Shown here piece after piece: positions 1-6,364 of a DNA stretch of 7,905 nucleotides. Source of the stretch: an uncultured Lachnospiraceae bacterium (lineage in GTDB: Bacteria; Bacillota; Clostridia; Lachnospirales; Lachnospiraceae); assembly GCA_910586405.1 (NCBI GenBank), contig CAJUII010000126.1, forward strand, positions 1 through 7,905, read 5' to 3'. The notes beneath the pieces were generated by a model. The model was not told the DNA's origin and searched no databases. It worked only from the letters and a program-made list of their open reading frames with translations. Every line of letters begins with the position of its first letter. The stretch's first letter is position 1. A program made the translations under genes and the position numbers.

Positions 1-19
1 TCTCGGTAGCAAGTATCAT
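1..19 (-). CDS. atpF: F0F1 ATP synthase subunit b, first six codons only
   Basis: Only the start of this gene is in the window: an ATG at 19-17 followed by codons for ILATE, running off the left edge. A ribosome binding site AAGGAGG lies at 28-34 on the minus strand, eight bases before the ATG, so the start is well supported. The identity comes from position: in the usual bacterial atp order, subunit b follows subunit c, and atpE ends 49 bases upstream. Subunit b forms the peripheral stalk that holds the F1 head against the membrane ring. The six residues alone do not identify the protein. Confidence 0.7.
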
Positions 20-68
20 GCCTTGTACCTCCTTATCATAAATTTACTTGAATTTTTTATCTTTTTTA

Positions 69-323
69 TTATGGCAATAAAGGTTTTACGAACAGTAACA
101 GCATGGCTACAAGCAGACCATAGAGACCTGTTGTCTCGGCAACCGCCTGTCCAAGAAGCATCGTAGAAGTAACGTCAGATTTTGCACCCGGATTTCTACC
201 TACTGCTGCTGCTGCATGACCAGCAGCGATACCCTGACCTACACCGGGTCCGATACCTGCGATAACCGCAAGACCTGCACCAATTGCTGAACAACCTAAG
301 ATAAAGTTTGAATTAAATTCCAT
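69..323 (-). CDS. atpE: F0F1 ATP synthase subunit c (proteolipid), probably Na+-binding
   Basis: This 84-residue protein is the rotor-ring subunit of the membrane F0 sector. It is a two-helix hairpin: helix 1 at about 7-35 with the glycine-rich stretch GIGPGVGQG, a polar loop with RNPGAK at 43-48, and helix 2 at about 52-80. The ion-carrying acid is Glu63 in AVAETTGLY. Gln30, Glu63, Thr64, Thr65 and Tyr68 match the known Na+-binding pattern of c subunits (Gln32, Glu65, Ser66, Thr67 and Tyr70 in Ilyobacter tartaricus, with Thr64 replacing Ser66), so Na+ coupling is inferred. The start at 323 was chosen over a longer in-frame extension because AGGAGGA at 331-337 sits seven bases before it. The strong site and AU-rich leader fit the high copy number needed for a ring. 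It lies between atpB and atpF. Confidence 0.97.
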   Translation of the reverse strand: MEFNSNFILGCSAIGAGLAVIAGIGPGVGQGIAAGHAAAAVGRNPGAKSDVTSTMLLGQAVAETTGLYGLLVAMLLLFVKPLLP

Positions 324-365
324 AGTTAATTCCTCCTGTGAAATATTTAATGATATACAATGATT

Positions 366-383
366 ACCGAAACTCTTTTCGGT
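366..383 (-). other. Intercistronic hairpin between atpB and atpE
   Basis: A perfect 7-bp stem, ACCGAAA pairing with TTTCGGT, encloses a 4-base loop. On the transcript it begins four bases after the atpB stop and precedes the AU-rich leader of atpE. No run of U follows, so it is not an intrinsic terminator. It may stabilise or process the message so that the highly needed c subunit is made in excess; that role is inference. Confidence 0.5.
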
Positions 384-387
384 TTGT

Positions 388-1104
388 TTACCCTTCGATC
401 GCATTGTTGATGTATGTCATTGTCAACATACAGAATACATAGGTCTGGATTGCTCCAGAGAACAGATCGAAGTACACATGAAGTGCAGCCGGCCAGCCCG
501 TCGCGATAAAGCCAAGCAGACCATAGAGCAATGCCATCATTACAGTACCTGACAAAACGTTTGCAAACAAACGCAGTGACAGGGAAATAGGAACTGCGAC
601 ATCGCCAATTACGTTAATCGGCGCCCAGATCGGCCACGGGTCACACAATCCCTTGATGACGCCCGATACCTTCTGATACTTAAATTTGTTAAAAGTAATC
701 AGCGTAAATGTGATCAGACCCAGCGCAAAGGTCACACCGTAGTCAGCTGTGGGTGCCCTAAGCCCCATCAGGCCGGAGATGTTACTGATCAGGATAAAAA
801 TGAACAGTGTGCCGATATAGTTGGCAAAGGCTGTCGCATTTTTTCCCATAACACCCTTGATCATGTTGTCGAGCATCTCTACTACCAGCTCCACAACGTT
901 TTGGAAAGCTCCCGGGACTTCCGTCGCACGCTTGACTGCCCTGTTCGCACACAGACAGAATATAATGATGACCGCCATGACGATAAAAAGACATACGTGC
1001 GTGGTTGTTATCCACAGCTTCTGGCCAAAGAGCTCATACTGGAACACGCCATGTATCATAAAGTCAATGTCATCAGCGCCGGATAACAGGATTCCTGCTC
1101 CCAT
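388..1104 (-). CDS. atpB: F0F1 ATP synthase subunit a
   Basis: This 238-residue integral membrane protein forms the two ion half-channels against the c ring. The essential arginine is Arg178 in PISLSLRLFANVLSG, the counterpart of Arg210 in Escherichia coli, and the last helix has GAIQTYVFCMLTMTYI, with Gln220 in the place of the conserved Gln252. Membrane segments fall at about 35-53, 95-113, 122-140, 168-200 and 210-232. The length is normal for the family. The ATG at 1104 has AAGGAGGT at 1111-1118, six bases upstream. The gene follows atpI after 53 bases and precedes atpE by 64 bases, all in one operon. The PINVIGD stretch before the arginine helix resembles that of Na+-type enzymes, but coupling ion is better judged from subunit c. 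No defect is seen. Confidence 0.97.
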   Translation of the reverse strand: MGAGILLSGADDIDFMIHGVFQYELFGQKLWITTTHVCLFIVMAVIIIFCLCANRAVKRATEVPGAFQNVVELVVEMLDNMIKGVMGKNATAFANYIGTLFIFILISNISGLMGLRAPTADYGVTFALGLITFTLITFNKFKYQKVSGVIKGLCDPWPIWAPINVIGDVAVPISLSLRLFANVLSGTVMMALLYGLLGFIATGWPAALHVYFDLFSGAIQTYVFCMLTMTYINNAIEG

Positions 1105-1157
1105 ACACTCACCTCCTTATTTTATTTCTTTATTCAGTTTTACATATTACTTTGCAG

Positions 1158-1601
1158 CTATTTGTCACCCTCATAGTTGCATTCTTTGATCTGCGAGGTA
1201 TTCCCCTGCATCTCCTTGTGAGACAGCCTGGCGAACAACGGCTGTAGATATGCCGATACCTTCACCCCCATGACTCCTGCAAAAGCAGCCAGCGGATTGC
1301 CGATTCTGGTCAGCATCAGCATCCCAAGGATCACCACCACCACCAGATACCTGATGATACTTTGTTTCGTTACTGCTGCCTGCGCCCCCTTTACATCTCT
1401 TTCAACGGCAGAGTTTAATGTAACCGCCATATGAAAGGCCATAAATATTGCTGTAAGCACTCCAATCCAGAGTCCTACACTGTAGTCTGCCTTATCCTCC
1501 ACGAGAAAGATGCCGACTGCCTGACACAAAATGCCCACCAGAAGGATTCCAAATAGCAATCCCGGCAGCGCCGTGTTGATCTTCTTAATTCTGTTTATCA
1601 T
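1158..1601 (-). CDS. atpI: ATP synthase subunit I family membrane protein
   Basis: A 147-residue protein with four predicted membrane helices at about 13-33, 43-61, 82-98 and 101-119, and a charged N-terminus (NRIKKIN). Position directly before atpB and the four-helix layout match the AtpI (ATP synthase I chain) family. These proteins are reported to help assemble the c ring or to bring Mg2+ to the complex; the exact role here is not shown by sequence. Family assignment rests on size, topology and operon place more than on sharp motifs. The ATG at 1601 lies inside the end of the preceding gene, a 17-base overlap, with GAGGGAG about nine bases upstream, so translation is probably coupled. The C-terminal tail of about 25 residues is hydrophilic and likely cytoplasmic. 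Confidence 0.8.
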   Translation of the reverse strand: MINRIKKINTALPGLLFGILLVGILCQAVGIFLVEDKADYSVGLWIGVLTAIFMAFHMAVTLNSAVERDVKGAQAAVTKQSIIRYLVVVVILGMLMLTRIGNPLAAFAGVMGVKVSAYLQPLFARLSHKEMQGNTSQIKECNYEGDK

Positions 1602-1833
1602 CCTCTCGATCTCCCTCGTAAATCTTCCTTGCCAGAATATAAATATTCCGAAAACCCGCTAAGGCTCCTACAAAGAACAATAAAACAAACCAAAATGCGG
1701 TGCCTAGCTTCCTGTCAAGAAACAATCCCGCAAAAGAGCACATAAAAATCGGAACCAGCATATTGATGCCAAACTGGGTAATCACAGCTAACGACTGATA
1801 CACAGACCTTTTATATTTCTTATTTTTTCCCAT
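1585..1833 (-). CDS. atpZ: AtpZ/AtpI-family small membrane protein, first gene of atp operon
   Basis: An 82-residue protein with a basic N-terminus (GKNKKYKR), two membrane helices at about 15-37 and 45-64, and a charged tail. The motif FAGLFLDRKLGTAFW, at the end of helix 1 and into helix 2, is typical of the AtpZ-type F0F1-ATPase accessory family (Pfam PF09527). Members are suggested to form a Ca2+/Mg2+ channel with AtpI or to aid F0 assembly. The ATG at 1833 was chosen because GGAGG at 1841-1845 lies seven bases upstream; a possible TTG eight codons further up has no such site. It overlaps the next gene by 17 bases. It is the first gene after the operon promoter. The gene symbol is by family and position. 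Confidence 0.82.
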   Translation of the reverse strand: MGKNKKYKRSVYQSLAVITQFGINMLVPIFMCSFAGLFLDRKLGTAFWFVLLFFVGALAGFRNIYILARKIYEGDREDDKQN

Positions 1834-1885
1834 TTGTGTGCCTCCATATGCCTGCAATCGCTTCCGTTTTCACGTCCTAGAGTTC

Positions 1886-1914
1886 ATTATACAAAAACTT
1901 GGTAAAATTGTCTA
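1886..1914 (-). promoter_or_regulatory. Sigma-A type promoter of the atp operon
   Basis: Reading the minus strand, the -35 box TAGACA (5 of 6 consensus bases, plus-strand 1909-1914) is followed by a 17-base spacer and a perfect -10 box TATAAT (1886-1891). Transcription would start near 1879, leaving a leader of about 46 bases before the atpZ-like ATG. The upstream flank is AT-rich. A perfect TTGACA at 1920-1925 also lies upstream but is 28 bases from the -10 box, too far to pair with it. Confidence 0.8.
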
Positions 1915-2007
1915 GCAAATGTCAAATTTTTGTAGATTTTTTAACATGCATTTAAAATCAAGCGGGCAGCTTATGCTGCTTGTTTCCTCTCCGGCGCCCG
2001 GGTGCAT

Positions 2008-2040
2008 AAAAAGAGGACATTTTCTATTCTGTCCTCTTTT
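2008..2040 (-). terminator. Rho-independent terminator of the signalling operon
   Basis: On the minus-strand transcript, AAAAGAGGACA (from 2040) pairs perfectly over 11 bases with TGTCCTCTTTT, around a 10-base loop, and is followed by a short U run ending in TAT. It begins 11 bases after the stop of the HD-GYP gene, and the atp promoter lies about 95 bases further on. It thus separates the signalling operon from the ATP synthase operon on the same strand. Confidence 0.85.
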
Positions 2041-2050
2041 GACTGACTGT

Positions 2051-3151
2051 TTATTTGACCACTGAATCCGCAAATGAGAGCGCACCCTCTGTCACGTCAA
2101 ACAGCTCATGCTTTGCAAGAGAGAAGCAGTCGAGCATCTCCGGCGAGAAGATTCCGCACTCCCCTTCCATAATCATGCGAGCCGCCTCGTCCACCACATA
2201 GGGGTCCTTGTATACACGCTTGCTCACCAGCGCATCATAGACATCGACGATGGACACGATCTGCGCCCAGATGGGGATCTCATCGCCCTTGAGGCTGTCG
2301 GGATAACCATTTCCGTCATACCGCTCATGATGCGAACGGCAGATGTCATAACAGTAATTATAAAATTCATTGTCCTCCTGCTTGAATTTTTCAAGAAGCT
2401 CACAGCCGTATAATGTATGCTTCTTCATCTCCTCAAACTCATCCTTCGTGAGCCTGCCGGGCTTTAGGAGGATGCTGTCCGGTATCGCAATCTTGCCGAT
2501 GTCATGCAGCGCCGACGCGTTGATGATCAGATCTGCCTGCTCCTTCTCGATACCGTACTTTGGATAATATTTCATGATGTATTTTAGGAAAATTCCGGTA
2601 AAATACTTTACGCGCTGTATATGTTCTCCTGACTCAAGACTCCTGAACTCCACGACAGAACTCAGCGCATTTACCAGAAATTCATTATTCCGCTCTAATT
2701 TCTCGCGGCTCTCCCGAAGCTGTCTGGTGCGCTTCTCAAGTTTGCGCTCTACATAGATCCGGTGCTCAAAAAGTTCCATCAGGTTTTTTGCCCGCCGCAT
2801 GACGACATTGGGGGCAAACGGCTTGTAGATAATATCGGACGCACCGTACTCATACGCTTTTTCGTCCGTCTCGTCTGTCGCCTCGCCTGTGATCATGATC
2901 ACAGGAATGTAGTTGATATAATCTTCCTCGTTCATAAAACGCAGCACATCAAGCCCTGATTTTTTGGGCATCAGCAAATCCAGAAACAGCAGACAGAGTC
3001 TGTCGCTGTGCTCGACGAGCCGATTGATCGCCTGCACGCCGTCTGCGGCTTCAATGATATTGAACTGCTCCTCAAATATAAACTTAATCATCTCACGGTT
3101 TAGCTCTGCATCATCCGCAATCAAGATCGTATCTTTTTCTATTGTCTCCAT
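2051..3151 (-). CDS. Response regulator with HD-GYP domain, cyclic-di-GMP phosphodiesterase
   Basis: A 366-residue two-domain protein. The N-terminal receiver (about 6-122) has the acidic pair Asp13-Asp14, the phosphoacceptor Asp58 in LFLDLLMP, Thr88 and Lys110 in YKPF. A charged helix at about 125-160 probably forms a coiled coil. The C-terminal HD-GYP domain (about 160-350) has HDIGK at 216-220 and HHERYDGNGYP at 274-284. Candidate metal ligands of the family are all present: Glu174, His178, His216, Asp217, His245, His274, His275 and Asp303. An active cyclic-di-GMP hydrolase controlled by phosphorylation is therefore inferred. The ATG at 3151 has AAGGGAAGGAAA about nine bases upstream; a GTG eight codons earlier lacks a ribosome site. 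It follows the HPt gene by 32 bases, so HPt is the likely phosphate donor. No output DNA-binding domain is present. Confidence 0.95.
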   Translation of the reverse strand: METIEKDTILIADDAELNREMIKFIFEEQFNIIEAADGVQAINRLVEHSDRLCLLFLDLLMPKKSGLDVLRFMNEEDYINYIPVIMITGEATDETDEKAYEYGASDIIYKPFAPNVVMRRAKNLMELFEHRIYVERKLEKRTRQLRESREKLERNNEFLVNALSSVVEFRSLESGEHIQRVKYFTGIFLKYIMKYYPKYGIEKEQADLIINASALHDIGKIAIPDSILLKPGRLTKDEFEEMKKHTLYGCELLEKFKQEDNEFYNYCYDICRSHHERYDGNGYPDSLKGDEIPIWAQIVSIVDVYDALVSKRVYKDPYVVDEAARMIMEGECGIFSPEMLDCFSLAKHELFDVTEGALSFADSVVK

Positions 3152-3183
3152 AGACACACATTTCCTTCCCTTCACATCGGTTC

Positions 3184-3534
3184 TTACGCCAGCAGCTTTT
3201 GAATGCCTGCTATCACAATATTATAATCCTCTGTCACTGTGTCAAGCATCTGTTTCGCACCGTCCATATCCTTGCCGCGAAGTATTTCTGTGATCGCATG
3301 GCTGGACTGGTAGAGACGCGTAAATGCCATGTTCTGACACATGCCTTTCATCGTATGCGCTGCGCGGAACGCCTCGTCGGCATCTCCCTCGTTGACACAG
3401 CGGATGAGCGTGTTGTAGCTCTCATCCCTCGTGAACATCCCCGCAAATTTTTTGATTCTCTCCTCTGTCCTGAGACGGGACATAATGTCATTGTAGTCGC
3501 CGCCAACTTCCTCGTAAAACTCCTGAACTGTCAT
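3184..3534 (-). CDS. Stand-alone HPt phosphotransfer protein
   Basis: This 116-residue, mostly helical protein is a single histidine phosphotransfer domain. The phosphorylated residue is His60 in AFRAAHTMKGMCQNM, with the usual Lys63-Gly64 after it. Such proteins pass phosphate between a hybrid kinase and a response regulator in the cytoplasm. The likely partner is the receiver/HD-GYP protein encoded directly downstream. The start at 3534 was chosen because AGGAGG at 3541-3546 is six bases upstream; an in-frame TTG 11 codons earlier has no support. A candidate promoter lies 64 bases upstream, so the HPt and HD-GYP genes may also be transcribed apart from the FIST and receptor genes. No kinase domain is present. 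Confidence 0.92.
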   Translation of the reverse strand: MTVQEFYEEVGGDYNDIMSRLRTEERIKKFAGMFTRDESYNTLIRCVNEGDADEAFRAAHTMKGMCQNMAFTRLYQSSHAITEILRGKDMDGAKQMLDTVTEDYNIVIAGIQKLLA

Positions 3535-3597
3535 AACTCTCCTCCTGATTTTAAATGTAATCCTCAAACTGCAAAACTATTTCATTATATACTCAAA

Positions 3598-3626
3598 ATT
3601 ATAGCTCAATTTTAGTGATAATTCAA
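3598..3626 (-). promoter_or_regulatory. Internal promoter ahead of the HPt and HD-GYP genes
   Basis: On the minus strand, TTGAAT (4 of 6 consensus, plus-strand 3621-3626) is separated by 17 bases from a perfect TATAAT (3598-3603). It sits in the 101-base AT-rich gap after the receptor stop codon. Transcription would start near 3591, about 57 bases before the HPt ATG. A second TATAAT at 3584-3589 has no matching -35 box. Confidence 0.55.
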
Positions 3627-3635
3627 CCTCTTTCA

Positions 3636-4577
3636 TCAGGGATTCATGTCCTCTATAATCAGCGGTATCTGTGTGAGCATATGATCGATATCCTCGAACA
3701 TGGCGCTCTTGGTCGTACCGAGATGGTTCGCGCGCTCGATGTGCTTCACAACATCTTGATACTGCTGTTTGATCTCATCGAAAAACATTCCGATATTCTG
3801 TAGCTCCTGCTGCCCGCCATCGATGACATTGGAGATCTCCGCCTGGACAGCCACTGTATTTTCTGCGGTTTCTGTTATCTTGCTAAAAGATTCATAAGTG
3901 CTGCTGACCGTATGGATATTCTGGTCCAGCGCCTGCTGTGACGCCGAGATGGACTCATTCAGCTCGCCAGTTCCGCGCTCCACCTCGTTGATGCCCGTAT
4001 CTACCTCCTCCGCAAGCTGTTTGATCTCATCCGCCAACTCCTTGACATTTGCTGCAACGACTGCAAATCCCCTGCCGGATTCCCCGGCTCTCGCCGCCTC
4101 GATCGAGGCATTAATGGCAAGGATGTTTGTCTGCTCCGCAATCGATATGATCTTTTTCATGCATCGGTGTATCCCCTCCACAGAAGCTTGAAGCTGTTCA
4201 AAGGTCTGCTCCATATCACTGTAGGATTTCTCCACCTCCACGGAAGTAAATTTTAACTCCTCCACCTTGTTCTGCGCCTCAGTCACAGCGGAACTGATCG
4301 CTCCCCGCACAGAATCAAACTGCCCTGCTGCACTGTTGATCTCCGAGAAGGTCTGTTCAAAATTCTCCAACTGATCATGAAAATGGTCCGCCTTTTTGAT
4401 AACTCCCCGAAATGAGCTGCCGACCATCCCCAGCTCCCACAGCGATTCAACCTCCTTGCCTACCAGCTCTTTATGGTACTCCTTGAGACTGCCCATCACA
4501 TGCATTACCGGATAAAGACTCTTTTCGTCATTTTGTCCCGAGCGGTTTTTTCTTCCAAGTATATTCGAAAATATCAT
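3636..4577 (-). CDS. Soluble methyl-accepting chemotaxis-type receptor
   Basis: A 313-residue protein with no membrane helix, signal peptide or HAMP domain. The conserved signalling tip is at about 144-182, with IAEQTNILAINASIEAARAGE followed by SGRGFAVVA, and long heptad-rich helices on either side. Asn156, Glu160 and Arg163 match key tip residues of Escherichia coli Tsr (Asn381, Glu385, Arg388), so coupling to CheA and CheW is expected. Asn177 replaces a usually conserved Glu (Tsr Glu402). The N-terminal 90 residues match no sensor domain I recognise. No NWETF-type tether is seen at the end. The ATG at 4577 has AGGAGG at 4586-4591, eight bases upstream. It follows the FIST gene by 15 bases, suggesting that FIST senses and this protein relays. 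Confidence 0.93.
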   Translation of the reverse strand: MIFSNILGRKNRSGQNDEKSLYPVMHVMGSLKEYHKELVGKEVESLWELGMVGSSFRGVIKKADHFHDQLENFEQTFSEINSAAGQFDSVRGAISSAVTEAQNKVEELKFTSVEVEKSYSDMEQTFEQLQASVEGIHRCMKKIISIAEQTNILAINASIEAARAGESGRGFAVVAANVKELADEIKQLAEEVDTGINEVERGTGELNESISASQQALDQNIHTVSSTYESFSKITETAENTVAVQAEISNVIDGGQQELQNIGMFFDEIKQQYQDVVKHIERANHLGTTKSAMFEDIDHMLTQIPLIIEDMNP

Positions 4578-4592
4578 CCTGTCTTCCTCCTT

Positions 4593-5648
4593 TTACTCAA
4601 ATACCACACATGTCATCGACTGGTTGACAAACTGATTGTTGTAGTGCTCGCCATATCCCACCAGCCCCGCATGGCTGCCAAGCTCAGACATATTTTGCAG
4701 ATATGTATCCATATAGCCGCGCTCACAAAACAGCTTGTACCGGAACAGACAGTTGACGGAGAATACCGCAGAGCGATTAGGAAAATCGCGATAGATCTGC
4801 TGGATGGTCTGTTTTGTGACTGCCTCGTAATCCACCAGCTGCAACAAGATCAGCACATCCGAATCATTCACCTGACGAAAGCACGCAAGCGCATCGCCCT
4901 GAACCTCCTTGATCGAGATGATACAGGTCTCGCTCCCGTTGATTTTTCCAAAAGGATTTTGAAAAGTCTGTGTCAGAATCTGCTCGTCCGTCACGTGCAG
5001 AATGCTCTTGTACACCTGCTTTGCCGACTTTCCATTGAGCGTTCCAAGCACATATTTTTCCTTGTCTGTGTCTGAGGCGATAAAACGGTAATTCCCATAC
5101 TTGCGGTAAATATTCTCCTTGTAGGTCTTTACGCGTCCGCCGAGATTCCGCACCAGCGCATAGGCAACCGCGTCCTCGTAAACCCTGCCGTTCGCAGAAA
5201 CCTTTCCCGCGTCTCCGGTCCCGCCGACCAGCGAAATTCCTCTGTGCTTTAGCACAGTATTGATCGTCGTCAGCACACACGCATCATTTCCAGCGCAGAA
5301 ATCAATACAGACCGTATCGCTTGATGAACCGTTGATTTTCAGCACATCATTTTCAAGTCGCCTGATATATTTAACGGGCATAGATGAGACCTGTTCCAAC
5401 ACATTTGCCGCGGCTTCCACGCCATCCAGAAACGCGACGACACCAACCCCCTCTTCCACCATTCTGACATCATAACTCATTCCGATACATCCGATACTTG
5501 GAACTCCAGGGTAAAGCTTTTCCAGTGCTTTTACATGCGTCTCGAACTGGGCGTTATTTGACATCAGCATAATAAACTGAGGATTGTCTAGTCCGCTGAC
5601 TGCTTCTGTCAGATCACCGCTCTGGCTCATTCCAAAAAACTGTCTCAT
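4593..5648 (-). CDS. FIST domain sensory protein
   Basis: A 351-residue soluble protein with an N-terminal FIST half (about 20-205) and a C-terminal FIST_C half (about 210-350). Marks of the family are GGTGDAGK at 142-149, the FSVNCLFRYKLF stretch with Cys300, and the terminal GYGEHYNNQFVNQS. FIST domains are predicted to bind small ligands, possibly amino acids, and are commonly linked to chemoreceptor or cyclic-di-GMP proteins, as here. No output domain is fused, so its partner is probably the soluble receptor encoded 15 bases downstream. The ATG at 5648 has AAGGAGG at 5656-5662, seven bases upstream. It is the first gene of the operon. No signal peptide or membrane segment is seen, so it should act in the cytoplasm. 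Confidence 0.92.
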   Translation of the reverse strand: MRQFFGMSQSGDLTEAVSGLDNPQFIMLMSNNAQFETHVKALEKLYPGVPSIGCIGMSYDVRMVEEGVGVVAFLDGVEAAANVLEQVSSMPVKYIRRLENDVLKINGSSSDTVCIDFCAGNDACVLTTINTVLKHRGISLVGGTGDAGKVSANGRVYEDAVAYALVRNLGGRVKTYKENIYRKYGNYRFIASDTDKEKYVLGTLNGKSAKQVYKSILHVTDEQILTQTFQNPFGKINGSETCIISIKEVQGDALACFRQVNDSDVLILLQLVDYEAVTKQTIQQIYRDFPNRSAVFSVNCLFRYKLFCERGYMDTYLQNMSELGSHAGLVGYGEHYNNQFVNQSMTCVVFE

Positions 5649-5713
5649 GCTATCGCCTCCTTATTATTTTTTCATTATTCTATTTCCGAAAACTTTTTTC
5701 GACAACTGTAATG

Positions 5714-5742
5714 ATTATACGTTAAAAATGCGCAAAGTGCAA
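5714..5742 (-). promoter_or_regulatory. Candidate promoter of the FIST-led signalling operon
   Basis: On the minus strand a perfect TATAAT (5714-5719) is preceded, 17 bases upstream, by TTGCAC (5737-5742), a weak -35 match of about 3 of 6. Transcription would start near 5707, giving a leader of about 58 bases that holds a small AU-rich hairpin (5687-5701). No flagellar sigma box (TAAA then GCCGATAA) was recognised. The weak -35 box suggests an activator or low expression. Confidence 0.55.
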
Positions 5743-5807
5743 CGGATATTTCTGATTTTTAATTTCCCCTACAAAAACATTGAAGCCCTTCCTGAAAAGA
5801 GGTACAC

Positions 5808-5813
5808 TATAAT
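5808..5813 (+). promoter_or_regulatory. Candidate -10 box of the DUF402 gene
   Basis: A perfect TATAAT lies 35 bases before the ATG at 5849. No good -35 box sits 16 to 18 bases upstream; TTGAAG occurs at a spacing of 22. It faces away from the signalling operon, so the roughly 200-base gap between the two start codons is a divergent promoter region. Confidence 0.4.
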
Positions 5814-5848
5814 AGAACTTGTAAACATTTTATGGAGGAATACACGTC

Positions 5849-6331
5849 ATGGATCACGTAAAAATCTATCGCAAACGCATGATACCCGATGAATGCATTT
5901 TATTAAAAGATGACATCATCCTAGAGCAGACCGACGACATCATCATCACGAGCTGGAACACCTTAAAACCGCGCCGCGACTTTCATCATGGCTACTCCTG
6001 CTACTTTCTAAAACACGGCTACAAGGTGAGCAAATTTTACCGCGAGGACAACACGCTTTTGTACTGGTACTGTGACATCGTGGACTACGCCTATCAGCAG
6101 TCCAATAATGCACTGATCGTCACAGACCTGCTCGCCGACGTGGTCATCTATCCCGACGGCTATATCAAGGTGCTCGACCTCAACGAGCTTGCTGTCGCCA
6201 TCGAGCAGGCACTTTGCGAGCCACGCGTTATCACACAGGCACTCCGAAAGCTGGACGCGCTGTTGAACCTGATCTATGACGACAAATTCGACACATTATC
6301 CTCCTACATCGATAAATGGGCCGAAAAGTAG
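5849..6331 (+). CDS. DUF402 family protein (putative phosphatase-like)
   Basis: A 160-residue soluble protein. The core, about 45-115, follows the DUF402 pattern (Pfam PF04167): LYWYCDIVDY at 71-80, Asp93, Asp97, then YPDGYIKVLDLNEL at 101-114 with Asp103, Asp110 and Glu113 as probable metal ligands. The family includes FomD and a nucleoside di/triphosphatase of Gram-positive cocci, so a phosphate-releasing hydrolase is plausible, but substrate cannot be told from sequence. The ATG at 5849 has GGAGGAA about eight bases upstream. It stands alone: it diverges from the FIST operon and is 114 bases from the next gene. No membrane segment or signal peptide is seen. Confidence 0.82.
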   Translation: MDHVKIYRKRMIPDECILLKDDIILEQTDDIIITSWNTLKPRRDFHHGYSCYFLKHGYKVSKFYREDNTLLYWYCDIVDYAYQQSNNALIVTDLLADVVIYPDGYIKVLDLNELAVAIEQALCEPRVITQALRKLDALLNLIYDDKFDTLSSYIDKWAEK

Positions 6332-6364
6332 AAAAATACTACCACTTGTACTGCTAAAGTAGCA

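Noticed and set aside
324..404. N-terminal extension of atpE by 27 codons
   Set aside because: It lacks a ribosome site at its start, does not resemble c subunits, and the internal ATG has an excellent site.
821..1189. Plus-strand open frame of 122 codons
   Set aside because: It is antisense to atpB and the start of the atpI region and has no ribosome site or recognisable domain.
1920..1925. Perfect TTGACA upstream of the atp operon
   Set aside because: It is 28 bases from the TATAAT box; TAGACA at 17 bases fits much better.
1959..1985. Stem-loop with GCAGC/GCTGC core between the two minus-strand operons
   Set aside because: Outer pairs need G-U on the plus strand and are mismatched on the minus strand, no U run follows, and no plus-strand gene precedes it.
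4473..5075. Plus-strand open frame of 200 codons
   Set aside because: It is antisense to the well-supported FIST and receptor genes, has no ribosome binding site, and its peptide resembles no family.
4864..5280. Minus-strand open frame of 138 codons in another phase
   Set aside because: It lies wholly within the FIST gene, and its Arg/Gly-rich composition is typical of a shifted frame.
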